From Physcomitrium patens (taxonomy: Eukaryota; Streptophyta; Bryopsida; Funariales; Funariaceae): DNA of 64,000 nucleotides. Shown one piece after another: positions 48,155 to 59,376 of the stretch. The notes beneath the pieces are model-generated. The model did no database searches. It was not told where the DNA came from and was given only the letters and a program-made list of their open reading frames with translations. Every line of letters starts with the position of its first letter. Position 1 is the first letter of the stretch. The translations under genes and the position numbers were made by a program. The stretch spans positions 15,862,733 through 15,926,732 of the forward strand of contig NC_037257.1 in the NCBI RefSeq assembly GCF_000002425.4, written 5' to 3'.

Positions 48155-48928
48155 TGATGTATAATAATACATCTAAAAGGGGTGTTTGACAAATCTTATT
48201 ATTTCTCAAGTCAATAAGTGAACTTGAAATCAAATCTTAATAAATACATGCTCTAACAAGCTTGGCAATAATTCAAAATATATACCACTATGAAGTACTC
48301 CAAATTTTTGTAATCCATATACATGGTAACTGGACTAGAAGCACCTTCTAAATAATAATGCCATCTTTAAAGTGAATGTAAAATTTTAAGAAGTTTTTTG
48401 TTATTGTTGATCTTGTTGTTAATCTTCATTACTAAAAATTTCTTAGAATAGAAAGCTATTTGGTAGAACTTATCATCTACTCTCATTTGTAACAACACCA
48501 CATCTATAGAAAAATTTAATGTGTTTATTTCTATAAAGAATACTTTAAAAAAATGAGTCTAATATAAGATTGGTGAAAAAATAAAATCTATCTTTAAAGC
48601 TTCAAAAGATGCTTCAACTTTTTTACTCTACTCAAGTTTATCTTTATATATTAGAAATATAAAAAAAATTACAAATTGAAAAAAAATCTTAATAAAGATC
48701 TAGTAATAATTAGTAAATTTTAAAAAATATTACACATCTCTGACTATTTTGAGAATTTTCTATCTATGATAGTCTAAAACTTTTCAAGATCCATCATAAG
48801 GCTATCATTAAAAAGAATATATCCTAAGATATCAACTTAAATAATATAAAATACTTACTATTCTATCTTGGCATATAATCCTACATCTTTAAATTTTTGT
48901 AGTATATGATGTTGTATTGTGGTTTGGC

Positions 48929-49652
48929 TATCATATAAAATAATGTATATGTATATTTAACATATAATTTATCATATAATGTAGTGAAAGCCACCTTTAT
49001 TAGACATTGGTGACTCTTGAAATCTTATTTTATTTCTTTTATTTGATATTTAGTACACATATTATACAAAATTTATTAAAAATAAGATTAGAGAAGGATT
49101 TTTATATATAAAAGAGTAGTTAAGCCAATCATATTGATAAATGGAGATAGATGATAAAAATCCCCATTATTATTGACCTAAAGTCATACCTAATGGGCTT
49201 CAAAGAGGCTACTCAAGGCCTAATTAAAGATTAGGATTATTCTTTTGAAAGTATTTTGAAAGGAATTTGTTATAATTTGGATATTTTAATCAAAGTAAAG
49301 GAATTTTTGGAATCCAAGAATTTATATATATGTGAAAAATGGAGATATAGAGCTATGAAAAAATTATGATATAAAGATATATTTTTATAAGAAGATTATG
49401 GATTTTCTTTGAATTTATAGTAAATTTAACTTACTAGCAAATAATTAGTTATGATTTGGTAGAATAAAGGATATTAAAATATTTTAAGTTACTTTAAAAA
49501 GCCTTATATATAAACCTTTTTAAATATAAAAGGTTTTTATTATTAAAATATTTTTCTATATTATTGCATTTATTTATCTTTTATAATAGGAATAAATCAC
49601 TTATTAGAGCTTGGCTAATAAGTTAAAGCTAAATTCTTTACATCTAGGTACA
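48929..49652 (-). repeat. F2, F-type LTR within B3 RT (limits approximate)
   Basis: It lies in the middle of the B3 RT and shares the TATCATATAA start, a CCTAATGGGCTTCAAAGAGGC block (near 49190; compare 61730) and an AAATTCTTT...TACA end with F3. Only 724 bp, so it is shortened. The RT match breaks off on both sides. No target duplication could be matched. Strand given by analogy with F3. Confidence 0.45.
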
Positions 49653-50742
49653 TAGTATATTCTTAGATAGAAAATCAAGCCATATAACAATAATAAATAT
49701 GAAATTCATATTTTTCTATATTTTTAGAATAGATTAAAATAACATTTAGATAATAGATGACAAAATCATTAAAAAATTCACAAAAAACATCATTTATTAG
49801 ATATTGAAATGTAACTAGTGCATTTGTGAGTCTAAAAGACATGACATTTTATTTAAAATATCCATACCTAATTTAAAATATAGTCTTCTATTCATCTTCT
49901 TCTTTGATGCATATGATATTGTATATTCTTTGTAGATTTATTTTTATATAGTTCTTTATTAAATTGAATCGATCATAAAGTCTTAAAATCAAAGATAAAG
50001 AATATCTATTTTTTATGGTGATCTTATTGAGCCTTTGATAGTCTAGACACATTCATAAAGATCTGTCATTTTTGTCACAGATAAGATGGAAGCTCCTGTA
50101 GGAGATTTTGAATGATATATGAAGTTCTTAGCTAAGTTTTCATCAATGTATTCTTTAAATGCAACCAACTTATTTTGTGATAAAGTATAGATTGGTCTAA
50201 ATGGTGGTTAACTTTAATCTTGAAAGATCAATAGAATAGTCATAAAGATAATACTTTGGAAGAATATCTGAATTTGTTTTTCAAATACGTCTTAGTAATC
50301 TTCATACTGGCTTAGAATGTTATTTAAATTTTTTCTCTACTAAATTAAGGTATCTGTAGCAATAGTTGACTCTTCTTTTGATACTTGTATGAAAGCTCTT
50401 ATACCTACCAACAAGGATTTAGTTGTATTGGACTTATGGATTTCTACTTGACTAGAAAGTTTATAGACTAAACTATGGAAAAAATCAAGTTTATAAGAAG
50501 TCTATTCTATTTGAGGTTTATTCTTCTCTAGCAATAATAATCCTAATATAATTAAGTTGGATGGAAATCTAATAATATAAAATATTACTAAGCTATTATA
50601 ATCTTTAGTTGCTACATCTAAATGAACTGTTTTAAAGCTAAAATCTTCAAAGAACAACAAATAATCATCTATAATTTTTACATGCATGGATTTATTCTTC
50701 TTAATTAAAGATATATTTTTTTATTATAAAAATCCAACAAGA

Positions 50743-51251
50743 AGTTTTAAAAATTTATTTTTAAAATATTCTATTAAGTTCTAAAATATTCTAAAGAATT
50801 CTTAAAATATTCTAATAGACGTTTTTATAAAGATATTTAAAAAATTTAGAATATTTTTAAAATATTTGAATAGATTTTAAAAAGTTCTAAAAAGATTAAA
50901 GAAGTTATTCAAAAATCTTTCTATGATTGCTTTGCTTTTAAGAAATATGGAAATTTTTTAATTTTTTTTTAAAATTACTTCATTTTTAAGCAATATGGAA
51001 ATTTTTCAAAAAACTTTTTAAGATTACTTAATTTTTAAGCAACATAGAAACTTCTTGAAAAACTTCTTAATACCTATTATATATTGGAGTCAAGGCTACA
51101 AGGATCTTTATTCTTGACAATATATCTCTAAGAAGTTCTAACTCACATCTCTTAGTGTTGATTTTGTATTTAGTTGACTTAATTAAATTTTTGATAGTTT
51201 TTTTGTTAAAACTCTTTTATTCAATTTCTTATTTGATCTTTTGTATAATAT
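50743..51251 (+). repeat. C2, decayed C-type LTR
   Basis: The right part matches the C1 LTR (TATATTGGAGTCAAGGCTAC near 51080; compare 5680-5725). The left part is built from TTCTAAAA-like units and a repeat of about 55 bp (50935-51060; TTTTTAAGCAATATGGAAA). It ends next to the B4 5' LTR. It may be a solo LTR or the 5' LTR of a C element into which B4 inserted; the right side is off the window. Confidence 0.5.
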
Positions 51252-51809
51252 TATCATGGAAATATGTATGTAAGCCAGTAATTACATATATAAATAAATA
51301 GAAGTAAGTAAAAGTAGATAAAAGTAAGTTAATTCTATAATATTTATTATAGAAGCTTCTTAGAAGCTCAATAGATACTACTTTGACTTTATAGGTGTCT
51401 TTAATTGACTTTTTGGATTAGAAACATTGTCAACAAGTTGGCCATGTACCACACATGTTGTTAACTTGAAGACCAAGCTAACTATGAAGCCCACACGTAG
51501 AAAAACTTACCTTGTAAGTCAAGGCATGTGTCCTACAAAGTCAACACATATTAGAGGTCCTATAGAACATCGCTACATAGCCCCTAATAAGATAGTATAT
51601 ATAGAGACAAGAGTGAATTCTTCTTCACTCTTGTCAACTCCTTTCTTACTTTTAGTCTACTTTCAAGGATCTCTAGTTTTCTTGGCTTTTGGCAATAGCC
51701 ATTCTAGTTTCTTTTTTAAAGCACATATCAAGTTATTTCTATTTTGTCATCTTTCTTTGAGAGAAGTCTCACTTATTTATTTGTTTTTATCATGTTCTTA
51801 TCTTTGACA
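51252..51809 (+). repeat. B4 5' LTR
   Basis: 558 bp. Starts TATCATGGAAATATG (from TGTCA.GGACATATG) and ends ATCTTTGACA. It has a TATA box at 51595-51602 and the family hairpin CAAGAGTGAA/TTCACTCTTG at 51608-51633. An open frame at 51427-51807 lies entirely within the LTR and is not thought to be a gene. Confidence 0.85.
51595..51633 (+). promoter_or_regulatory. Putative TATA and hairpin in B4 LTR
   Basis: GATAGTATATATAG is followed by a 10-bp inverted repeat (51608-51617 with 51624-51633) around a TTCTTC loop. Same layout as in B1 and B5. Confidence 0.5.
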
Positions 51810-52021
51810 GATTAACAAGAGTACACTTACAATATCAGAGCTTTATCTAATCTTGATTAAGAGTAGATTATTCCTTTCTCTTAATAAGACATAAATATAT
51901 TAGAAGTTGCGGATTATACTCTTCTAAATTGATATTGTCTTTAGTATTTTCTTTGTTCTCAAGTCCTCTCTTCTATTTGTCTTGAGCAATATTAGACATC
52001 TTCTCTTTTTTGAGTGTTATC

Positions 52022-54126
52022 ATGGTAAAACTTGTTGAAATGAAGAATGCAATAGCATAAATGCAAGAGCAATTAAACGAGTAAATGCTTATGATACATC
52101 AAGTCAATTTACCACCACAAGGAGCAACAAGATTGGCAGGAAGTAAAGATATAGAAATGATTGGAGTTGCTTCAACATTTGCACCAAATCATGTCCTTTT
52201 TTCTTATGGTGGAACGCCCTTCCAGTATTAGAGAATCAAGAATTACCCTACCCAAGAAGTTTGATGGCACCAAATCAAAGTTTAGAGGATTTATCAATCA
52301 AGTACAACTTGTGATTGAACTTCAACCCCAAAGCTATCCAATTCTAGGATAGCAAGTTAGATTCATTGGTACGCTGTCGTATTATGTACTTTCCTGCTCG
52401 AGAACGCACCGGGAGTCTAGCTGTAGAAGGTAGTATGGAGATTCGCTAATATTTAAGCATTCTATCAGTTTTTGACTATTGGAATATGAACGATTATAAG
52501 AATATACCGTAAATCTATACGGATGTCCTTTGATTGCTCGCCAAAATCCTTTTTGCCCCAGCCGGTAGGTCTCTAGATATTACAGAGAATCCCAAACAAC
52601 CCAATCTACTAATCTCCGATACCACTTTATACTCACGACCTTGTATCCACTGACTGTCTTGTTAGATTAATCCAAAAATTTTCATTCACTCCACATACTC
52701 AATCCTATAGACACCCTTTTAATTCTTCAATCACAGACATAACTTTGATTTCACAAAACAGTCAAGAGTAATTACACCCACTTCATTAAAACCTCGATTC
52801 ACTAGTACAACACTGACTTCAATAACAATTGCCTCAGTCTTCTTAAAATCCTATGAAAAAAAAAAATCCCAATTCTCTGTCTTTTCTCCCCCTCCTCCCC
52901 CAAAGCATGAAGCTAGCTCTTCGACCCTTAAAACCCTAATTCTCCCCTCTTTCAAACCCTAGCCTCTGAATTCTTTTAATCTTCCATCTTGGATCCGGAA
53001 TTGGCTCCACCGTCAGAGCTTTCTCCTCTATTTTTTGCCTTTTAAAAGGTTCTTTTTTCCGAAAACAACGTTCCTTGAAACGGCACAGAGAACATGACAG
53101 CCTGAAACGAAATTGAAACTCCCGTAATTGGGACCACATTGAGTCGTCCTACCAAATCAGGTCTCATATTGGCTAAGAGGCCCGTAGTAAGACCTAGATG
53201 TTTCTGTAATTGGGTCAAATTGGTCCTTCGCGTCAGGCTTGCTCAGTCATCAATTTAGTCCTTTCGATTCTGTTGACTCCCACTATTGGACTCGAACAAA
53301 GCATTTCGTTACTGGTAAGTATGCCCTGACCGACTATGATGGAATGTCTGAACTGGCCCCTGAATATTGTCACTGAAATCAGTCGTTGCTCCCAATATTT
53401 GAGGTAACTGAACATTAATAAAAGTCCTCTTTTTTTATATTTTCACGGTATACTCGTATTACAACACGATAATGCTTCTTTCAAATTCAATATTATCATG
53501 ATTTTCATCTTTTTTTAAATGACAAGATCCAATATTAGATAATCTAAAGACTTTTTTGGTGGAGTTTCGATCCATGTAGGGAGAACATAATGCAATTCAT
53601 ATTGCAACCAATAAGATCCGTATTTTACGATAAGGCAATCAATCAGTAACGTTGCATGCTTCATAATTTTGACAACTTATCACTGATATCAAGTGGGATG
53701 ATGTTGCACTTGGTAGCCAATTTCTCTACGGATTATAATATGAGGTAAAAAAAATTAATGCTCAACTTATCTGATCTTCAAATATTGAATCAAGAAATTG
53801 ACTTTGTTGTGAAGTGTAACAATCATCTTTTTGAATTTTGATCTAAGAATCGTACAAGTAGACCTCAACGTTACTATAATTCAAAGGTAATACCAACATC
53901 TCTTCAACACATACATTCAGAAGTAGAGGATATGCAAATTAATGCGGTATATTTCAAATCTCTTACTGAGCAAGAAAAGACTTGTCATCGTCAGGAAGGA
54001 TTGTGCTTATATTATAGAGAACCTAAGCACACTGCTCAACATTGCCCAAAGAAGCAACACAACCATAAAATAAAGAGTACGGCAATCAAAAAAGATAGCA
54101 TGTCAGAAAACAAATTTGTCCAACTA
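52022..54126 (+). pseudogene. B4 gag, split by A8, damaged zinc knuckle
   Basis: Begins ATGGTAAAACTTG at 52022. The capsid part reads LPKKFDGTKSKFRGFINQV at 52245-52305, which matches C1 gag, then breaks at solo LTR A8 (52375-53471) and resumes with DPILDNLKTFLVEFRSM near 53530. The nucleocapsid (53990-54060) reads CLYYREPKHTAQHC, so the second Cys of the knuckle is Tyr (TGT to TAT). C1 has lost a different Cys of the same motif. Stops are present near 52059, 52352 and at several places after A8. The leader (51810-52021) holds ATATCAGAGCT near 51830, also seen in C1. Confidence 0.7.
52375..53471 (-). repeat. A8, solo LTR of family A in B4 gag
   Basis: 1097 bp, TGTCGTATTATGTACTTTCC...TATTACAACACGATA on the plus strand, like A5 LTRs. 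Flanks are ACGC (52371-52374) and ATGC (53472-53475), a 4-bp duplication with one C/T difference. Gag of B4 continues on both sides. Strand is that of the element sense. Confidence 0.85.
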
Positions 54127-56204
54127 TAATAGAGACTGTGTGGGTAGAACCTTGTACAATGCCTAGTGAAGGTCCTATCTTCTCCTCAGAACCCTCTCCA
54201 TGTTTTGCAATAAATGTTATTCTAGAACCTAAACATCATAAAGCCTCTGCCTTGCTAGATTCAAGAGCCACAGCATGTTTCTTACATAAAAAATTTGCTA
54301 AAAGACATAGCATATTTTTAGTGAAGAAAACTAAACCTGTTCATGTAGAAGTCATAGATGATCATCCGTTGTCTTTTGGAGATGTTACTCATGAAACACT
54401 TCCTATTGAAATAGTAACTAATGGTCATAGTAGCTTTTTAATATTTAATATCATTAGATCTCTTTCTAATCCAGTCATTTTAGATTTATCATGGCTAAAA
54501 AAATATAAGCCTAAAATAGATTAAACTTCTCGTAGTCTTAAATTTTTTGAAAGTATAACTAAGAGCATAGTTAATCAAGTAGAAAGTCATAAGTCTAATA
54601 TAATTAAACCTATATTTGTAGGTGCAAGAGCTTTCTTGCATATTGCAAAAGAAAGATCACCTTGTATCATTTATGCCACACCTGTTTTTATTGGTGGAAA
54701 GACTTCAAGTGGTATTCCAAGCCAATATGAAGATTTTCAAGATGTATTTGAGAAGAAGAATGTGGATAATCTTCTAGAACATCATTCCTATGACTATTCA
54801 ATTGACCTTCCATTTGGACCAATCTACAATTTATCACAAAATGAGTTGGTTGAACTCAAGGAGTATATTGAAAAGAATCTGGCCAAGAACTTCAGACACC
54901 ATTCCAAATCTCCAACAAGAGCTCCAATTTTATTTGTGAAGAAAAAAGATGGATCATTGCAGATGTGTGTCGATTATCGAGGACTCAACAAAATCACTAT
55001 CAAAAATAGGTACCCACTATCTTTGATATTTGGACTCCTTAATGAGTTGAAACAAGCTAAGATCTATACAAAAATAGATCTACAAGGAGCATCTAATCTG
55101 GTACACATCAAAGAAAGAGATGAATGGAAGACTGCATTTCAAACAATGTATGGATATTTCGAATACAACGTCATGCCTTTGGGACTTACAAAAGCACCAG
55201 TAGCATTCCAATATCTAATGAATGATATCTTTCAGGAGTTTTTAGATGACTTTGTTGTTTGTTACCTAGACAACATGTTAATCTATTCTAAGAATATAGA
55301 AGAATATGAACTTCATGTTCTTCATGTATTACAAAAACTAAAAGATGCGAGATTCTATGTATAGATAGAAAAGTGTGTATTTCACACTACTCAAGTTGAC
55401 TTCTTAGGATACATCATTTCAAATGATAGACTTATGATGGATCCTAAAAAAGTTCAAATTATTATGGATTGGAAGATCCCAAAAATGGTAAGAGAGGTTC
55501 AATGCTTTTTGGGATTTGCCAACTACTATCAGATCTTCATCAAAGACTTCTCTCAAATTGTAGCTCTACTTACACGTTTAACTTGTAAAGACAAACTTTA
55601 ATAGAATCAAGAAGCTAAAATAGTATTTGAAGCTTTGAAGACAGCCTTTATTTCTACACCAATCTTGTATTGCGTCGATCTTTCTAAGCAATTTTTTATG
55701 GAAATACACGCATCAGACTTTGCTTTGGGTGTCGTATTATAACAAATAGGAACAGATGATAAACTTCATCCAATAGCTTTTCATTCTTGAAAATTTTCAA
55801 CAACCAAGATTAACTACAAGATTCACGATAAAGAACTTCTTGCAATCATGGATTCATTTCAAGAATGGTGCCATTACCTAGAAGGTGCTTCTAGCCTAGT
55901 CACAATGTATATAGATTACAAGAACCTTGAATATTTTATCTCAACATGTATTTTAAATTTTTGCCAAGCCCATTGGAGTATGCTGTTGTTAAGATTTGAA
56001 TTCAAGATCACTTATCGACCAAGAAAACAACAAGGTTTATTAGATGCACTCTATAGACGATCTTAACTTATACCAAAGAAAGGAGATGCTGCTTTCGATC
56101 AACTACAAATAATTCTCTTGAAGCCAGAGCATCTTCATCTTCAAACAATGAAATCAATACTAATTGTTGATTCAACTTTCATTAAGCAAGTTCAGTCAAG
56201 TATG
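54123..56204 (+). pseudogene. B4 protease, RT, RNase H and start of integrase
   Basis: Protease: ALLDSRATACFLHKKFA near 54250, where the DSGA of C1 is DSRA, so a key Gly is lost. RT: 54636-55600, with VDYRGLNKITIKNRYPL near 54970 and an active site reading YLDN near 55264-55275 in place of YLDD (GAC to AAC). RNase H: near 55690-56066 (ASDFALGVVL, then IHDKELLAIMDSF and YIDYKNLEYF). The integrase N-terminus begins near 56090 and is cut at 56204 by B5. Frame is -1 to gag, as in C1. Stops at about 54524, 55362, 55600 and 55740. Confidence 0.78.
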
Positions 56205-56752
56205 TATCAAGGACATGAATCTTGAAAAAAGAGAATCCTAAATATACTCTTCTATCACTAAAGAGAATTAGAAGGTCACTCAAAAGGTGATGTAATATTA
56301 ACTAGAATGGCTATTGCCAAAAACAAGAAGATTAAAAAGTCTTGAAACAAGACTAAGACTAGAAAGGTGTTGACAAGAATGAAGAAGGCTTCACTCTTGC
56401 CTCCATATATACTATCTAACTAAGAGCCACATGGCAATGTCCTATAGAACCTCCAACATGTGTTGACTTTGCTAGCCACATGTCTTATCTTGCAAGGCAA
56501 GTTATCTATGTATGCGCCACATACTTAGCTTGTTCCACAAGCTACTACACAGAGGTAACTTGTTCCATAAACTATCAATACATGGTTAGCTTTTTGGCCA
56601 AGTTTCTAACCTACAAATACATCTTAAGTCAAAACTGCATTTATTAAGCCTTTAGGAAGCTTCTTTAGAAGATTTTATGAAATTATTCTATTTTACATAC
56701 TTCTACTTAATCATATAAATAACTATTGAGGTAAATGTATATGTCCGTGATA
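56205..56752 (-). repeat. B5 3' LTR
   Basis: 548 bp, TATCAAGGACATGAATC...TATGTCCGTGATA. Hairpin arms at 56374-56384 and 56389-56399 (CAAGAATGAAG/CTTCACTCTTG on the plus strand, so one G-U pair in the minus-strand RNA). TATA at 56404-56410. Confidence 0.88.
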
Positions 56753-56793
56753 TTATCCTCCCTTCTAGGGATGATTTCCATGAGGGGCGATCT

Positions 56794-57216
56794 TTATATG
56801 TTGAGAAAGTTTAAGATGCAATAAACTATATTTACTACATACTCCGATCTTTGCTCTCTTCGAAGATGGTTGATAGGTCCTCTCAACCATCTATAGTGTC
56901 CCATACCAAGATAAGAAGACCACCCTGTTATTTGATCATTGTTAAGGCCTTCATAATTTCCTTCAAATAAAATATTTGGAACACCGTCAAGAGTAGTTCT
57001 TACCTCTAATAATATCACTAAACATCGAGATTCTCTTCTAAGGCCGTGATATCAAACACGTTGTATCTTGCCATCTATTCAAGAAAAGATATGTTATTCT
57101 TGAAGATCTTTATCTCAATTTTGTCATTTTGAAGGTTGTGACAATCGCAATATCTCATCTAGTAAGTCTGCAAATGAAAGCTCTTGAATTGAATCTGCTG
57201 GTTGTTGGTGCTCCAT
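56794..57216 (-). pseudogene. B5 third frame (ORF3), unknown function
   Basis: A 423-bp frame from ATG 57216 to TAA 56794, starting about 95 bp after the pol stop. It would encode 140 residues. The C-terminal part (57018-56794) is open: it includes the segments YEGLNNDQITGWSSYLG, HYRWLRGPINHLRREQRSEY and a hydrophobic tail. The first part holds about five stops. B4 has a frame of exactly the same length at 63480-63902, about two-thirds identical by eye; two stop positions are shared. I recognise no domain; no signal peptide and no clear membrane segment is seen. Position is that of env or accessory genes in other elements. Confidence 0.6.
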
Positions 57217-57312
57217 CTCATCACAAATACACACAAGCTACAATGAAAGATAGAAAGTAGAATGTTATTTTCCTTTGATCTTTTTTCTTTTATAGCAAAG
57301 GTTTCTTATTCT

Positions 57313-59376
57313 TCATCTTGGTTTTGATAGATGTCGTTGATGAAAGACTTCAACTTTCTTTGTTACATTTGCAAGATTCTTTGATGGCTCCGATATACGT
57401 TGAGTAATATCATATCCCTGCCAATGAAAAAGATATTCCAACCTATTTTGGCACCACCTTGAGTCTAAGACTTCTTCCACCTCAAATTCTTGGTTATTAT
57501 CTACTTCTATAGGAAGAGGTGGCATTTGTCTTCTTCCCAAGATATTCACAGTCTTATATGGCTTGAAAAGAGACATGTAAAATACATAGTGGATCTTCAT
57601 AGACTCTAGTAGATGTAATAGATATGCAACAGAATTGATTTGCTCACAAATAGAAAAAGGTCCGAGCCTACGATAATCTAATTTATCACAAGGATGAGTA
57701 GTCTTGATATTATGACGAAGTAACCACACCTTGTCGTCCATATTATATTGTGCTTGCTCCTTGCGATAGGCATCTGCATTGATCTTTTGTCGTTCTTGAG
57801 CTTCCTTTAATTCTATTTTTATTGTTGTATGTAGCTCAGACAAGAAATTTGGTAAATTTTCCGCCACAAGATTATCAACTTTTGAAAAGTCAAAAGTATC
57901 AAGACGTGGATGATGACCATAATTGGTAAAAAAATATATTTGTTGAGTGGAAGAATGTACCAAATTATTATATGTAAACTTTGCTAATGGTAAAAGAGTT
58001 GTCTAATCATCTTGATGAGAGTTGATGGTACATCTCAAATACTACTCGAAAACTTGATTTACTTGTTCTATTTGTCCATCAGTTTGAGGATGAAAAGTTG
58101 AAGAAAGCTTTATAGCTATCTTTAGAATCTTGAATAGGATTTTTCAAAAACTTGATACAAATTGAGTCCCCCTATTCGATATAATATCCTTTGACAATCC
58201 ATGATAGCGATAGATATTGTCAATGAAAAGGTTAGCTGTTTCTTTACCTGTGATAGATTTTGTATATGGTACAAAATGTGCCATCTTGGTAAAATGATCT
58301 ACTATTACGAATATAGAGTCGTAAGAAGCTGAAACTGGAAGATCCGTGATGAAATCTATAGAAACAGAAGACCATTGTTGTTCTAAAATAAGTAACGGTT
58401 GAAGAAGTCCGTAAGGTTGATGACAAGGAATTTTTGAGCTTGAGCAAATATCACAAGATTGTACAAAATCTTTGATTGCCTTCCACATTTGCGACCACCA
58501 AAAATCCCTAGATATTAGTTCCAAAGTTTTATTGTATCCAAAGTGTCCTACTGCTGAAAAGTCATGACGAGCTTGAAGAACACGTAATCAGGCTTCATCT
58601 TCTGGAACATATTGATGTCATTCAAAATATAATATAATATTCTTGAATTCAAACTTGAAAGTATTATGGGACTTTGAAGAAGTATCCTTGATATTCCAAA
58701 CAAGATGATCAAAAGACATGCTTGATTGAATTTGCTTTACTAATATTGAATCAATAATCAATATTGATTTTATAGCTTGAAGATAAAAATGCTTGAGCTT
58801 CAATAGAATTGATCTTTGTTGATTAAAAGATACATCTCTTTCTTTTGGTGCAAGATAAGAATATCTAAAAAGAGCATCCTATAAACCTTATTATTTTACG
58901 AGTCGATAAGTGATCTTGAAATTGAATCTAGATAAAAATATGTTCCAACGGACTTGAGGACGATTCAAGACACATGTTGACATAAAGTACTGAAGGTTCT
59001 TATGGTCTGTATATACGGTAACTGGACTTGAGGTGCTTTCTAAGTAATGATGCCATTCTTAAAATGAATCCATGATTGTAAGGAGCTCTTTGTCATGGAT
59101 CTCATAATTAATCTTGGCTGCTGAAAATTTCCTCAAATGGAAAGCTATTGGATGGAATTTGTCATCCATTCCCATTTGTGACAACATGACACCTATAGCA
59201 AAATCTCGCATATTTGTTTCCATAAAAAATACCTTGGAGAAGTCAATGGAATATAAGATTGGTGTAGAAATAAATTCTATCTTTAAAGCATCAAATGATG
59301 CTTGTGCTTCTTTATTCCAGTCAAGTTTGTCTTTATAAGTCAAACGTGTAAGCAAGATTTTGGAATTCGGTAGCAT
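57313..59376 (-). pseudogene. B5 RNase H, integrase and chromodomain
   Basis: RNase H: 59376-59059 (METNMRDFAIGVMLSQMG; KINYEIHDKELLTIMDSF). Integrase finger near 58560-58430 (CDIC), core 58524-58144 with SIDFITDLP (first Asp) and IISNRGTQF, where the second catalytic Asp is Asn (GAT to AAT). The DGQ.E region with the Glu is near 58060. The C-terminal part is an open frame of 216 codons (57313-57963): DTFDFSKVDNL, LDYRRLGPFSI (the GPY/F equivalent) and a chromodomain at 57490-57313 (EVEEVLDSRW, YLFHWQGYD, EPSKNL). Stops between the parts. The chromodomain marks the element as a chromovirus-type retrotransposon. Confidence 0.8.

Larger units (their letters stand above)
44208..50733 (-). mobile_element. 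B3, heavily decayed family B element
   Basis: Minus-strand order from the right: protease (50733-50470), RT (50330-48660, interrupted by F2), RNase H (48660-48155), a 100-N gap, integrase (48054-46863, then 45013-44780 beyond solo LTR A7) and the third frame (44670-44249). Gag and the 5' LTR are missing; at 50743 a C-type LTR begins. Very AT-rich, with stops everywhere. Its 3' LTR is cut by D, so B3 is probably among the oldest insertions. Confidence 0.7.
44780..50733 (-). pseudogene. B3 pol remnants: protease, RT, RNase H, integrase, chromodomain
   Basis: Pieces align with C1 and B5. Protease: MHVKIIDDYLLF and FYIIRFPSNLIILGL at 50690-50510. RT: 50330-49700 and 48928-48660. RNase H: near 48650-48290 (compare 59059-59376). 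Integrase core: 48000-47400 with a shape like B5 58524-58144. C-terminal integrase and chromodomain: 47200-46863 and 44945-44780. About 36 bp are missing just before the chromodomain relative to B5. Interrupted by F2, by 100 N and by A7. Confidence 0.6.

Noticed and set aside
48010-48233. Open frames across the N gap
   Set aside because: They exist only because N was read as unknown amino acids.
51427-51807. 126-codon open frame
   Set aside because: It lies wholly inside the B4 5' LTR and has no counterpart open in other B LTRs.
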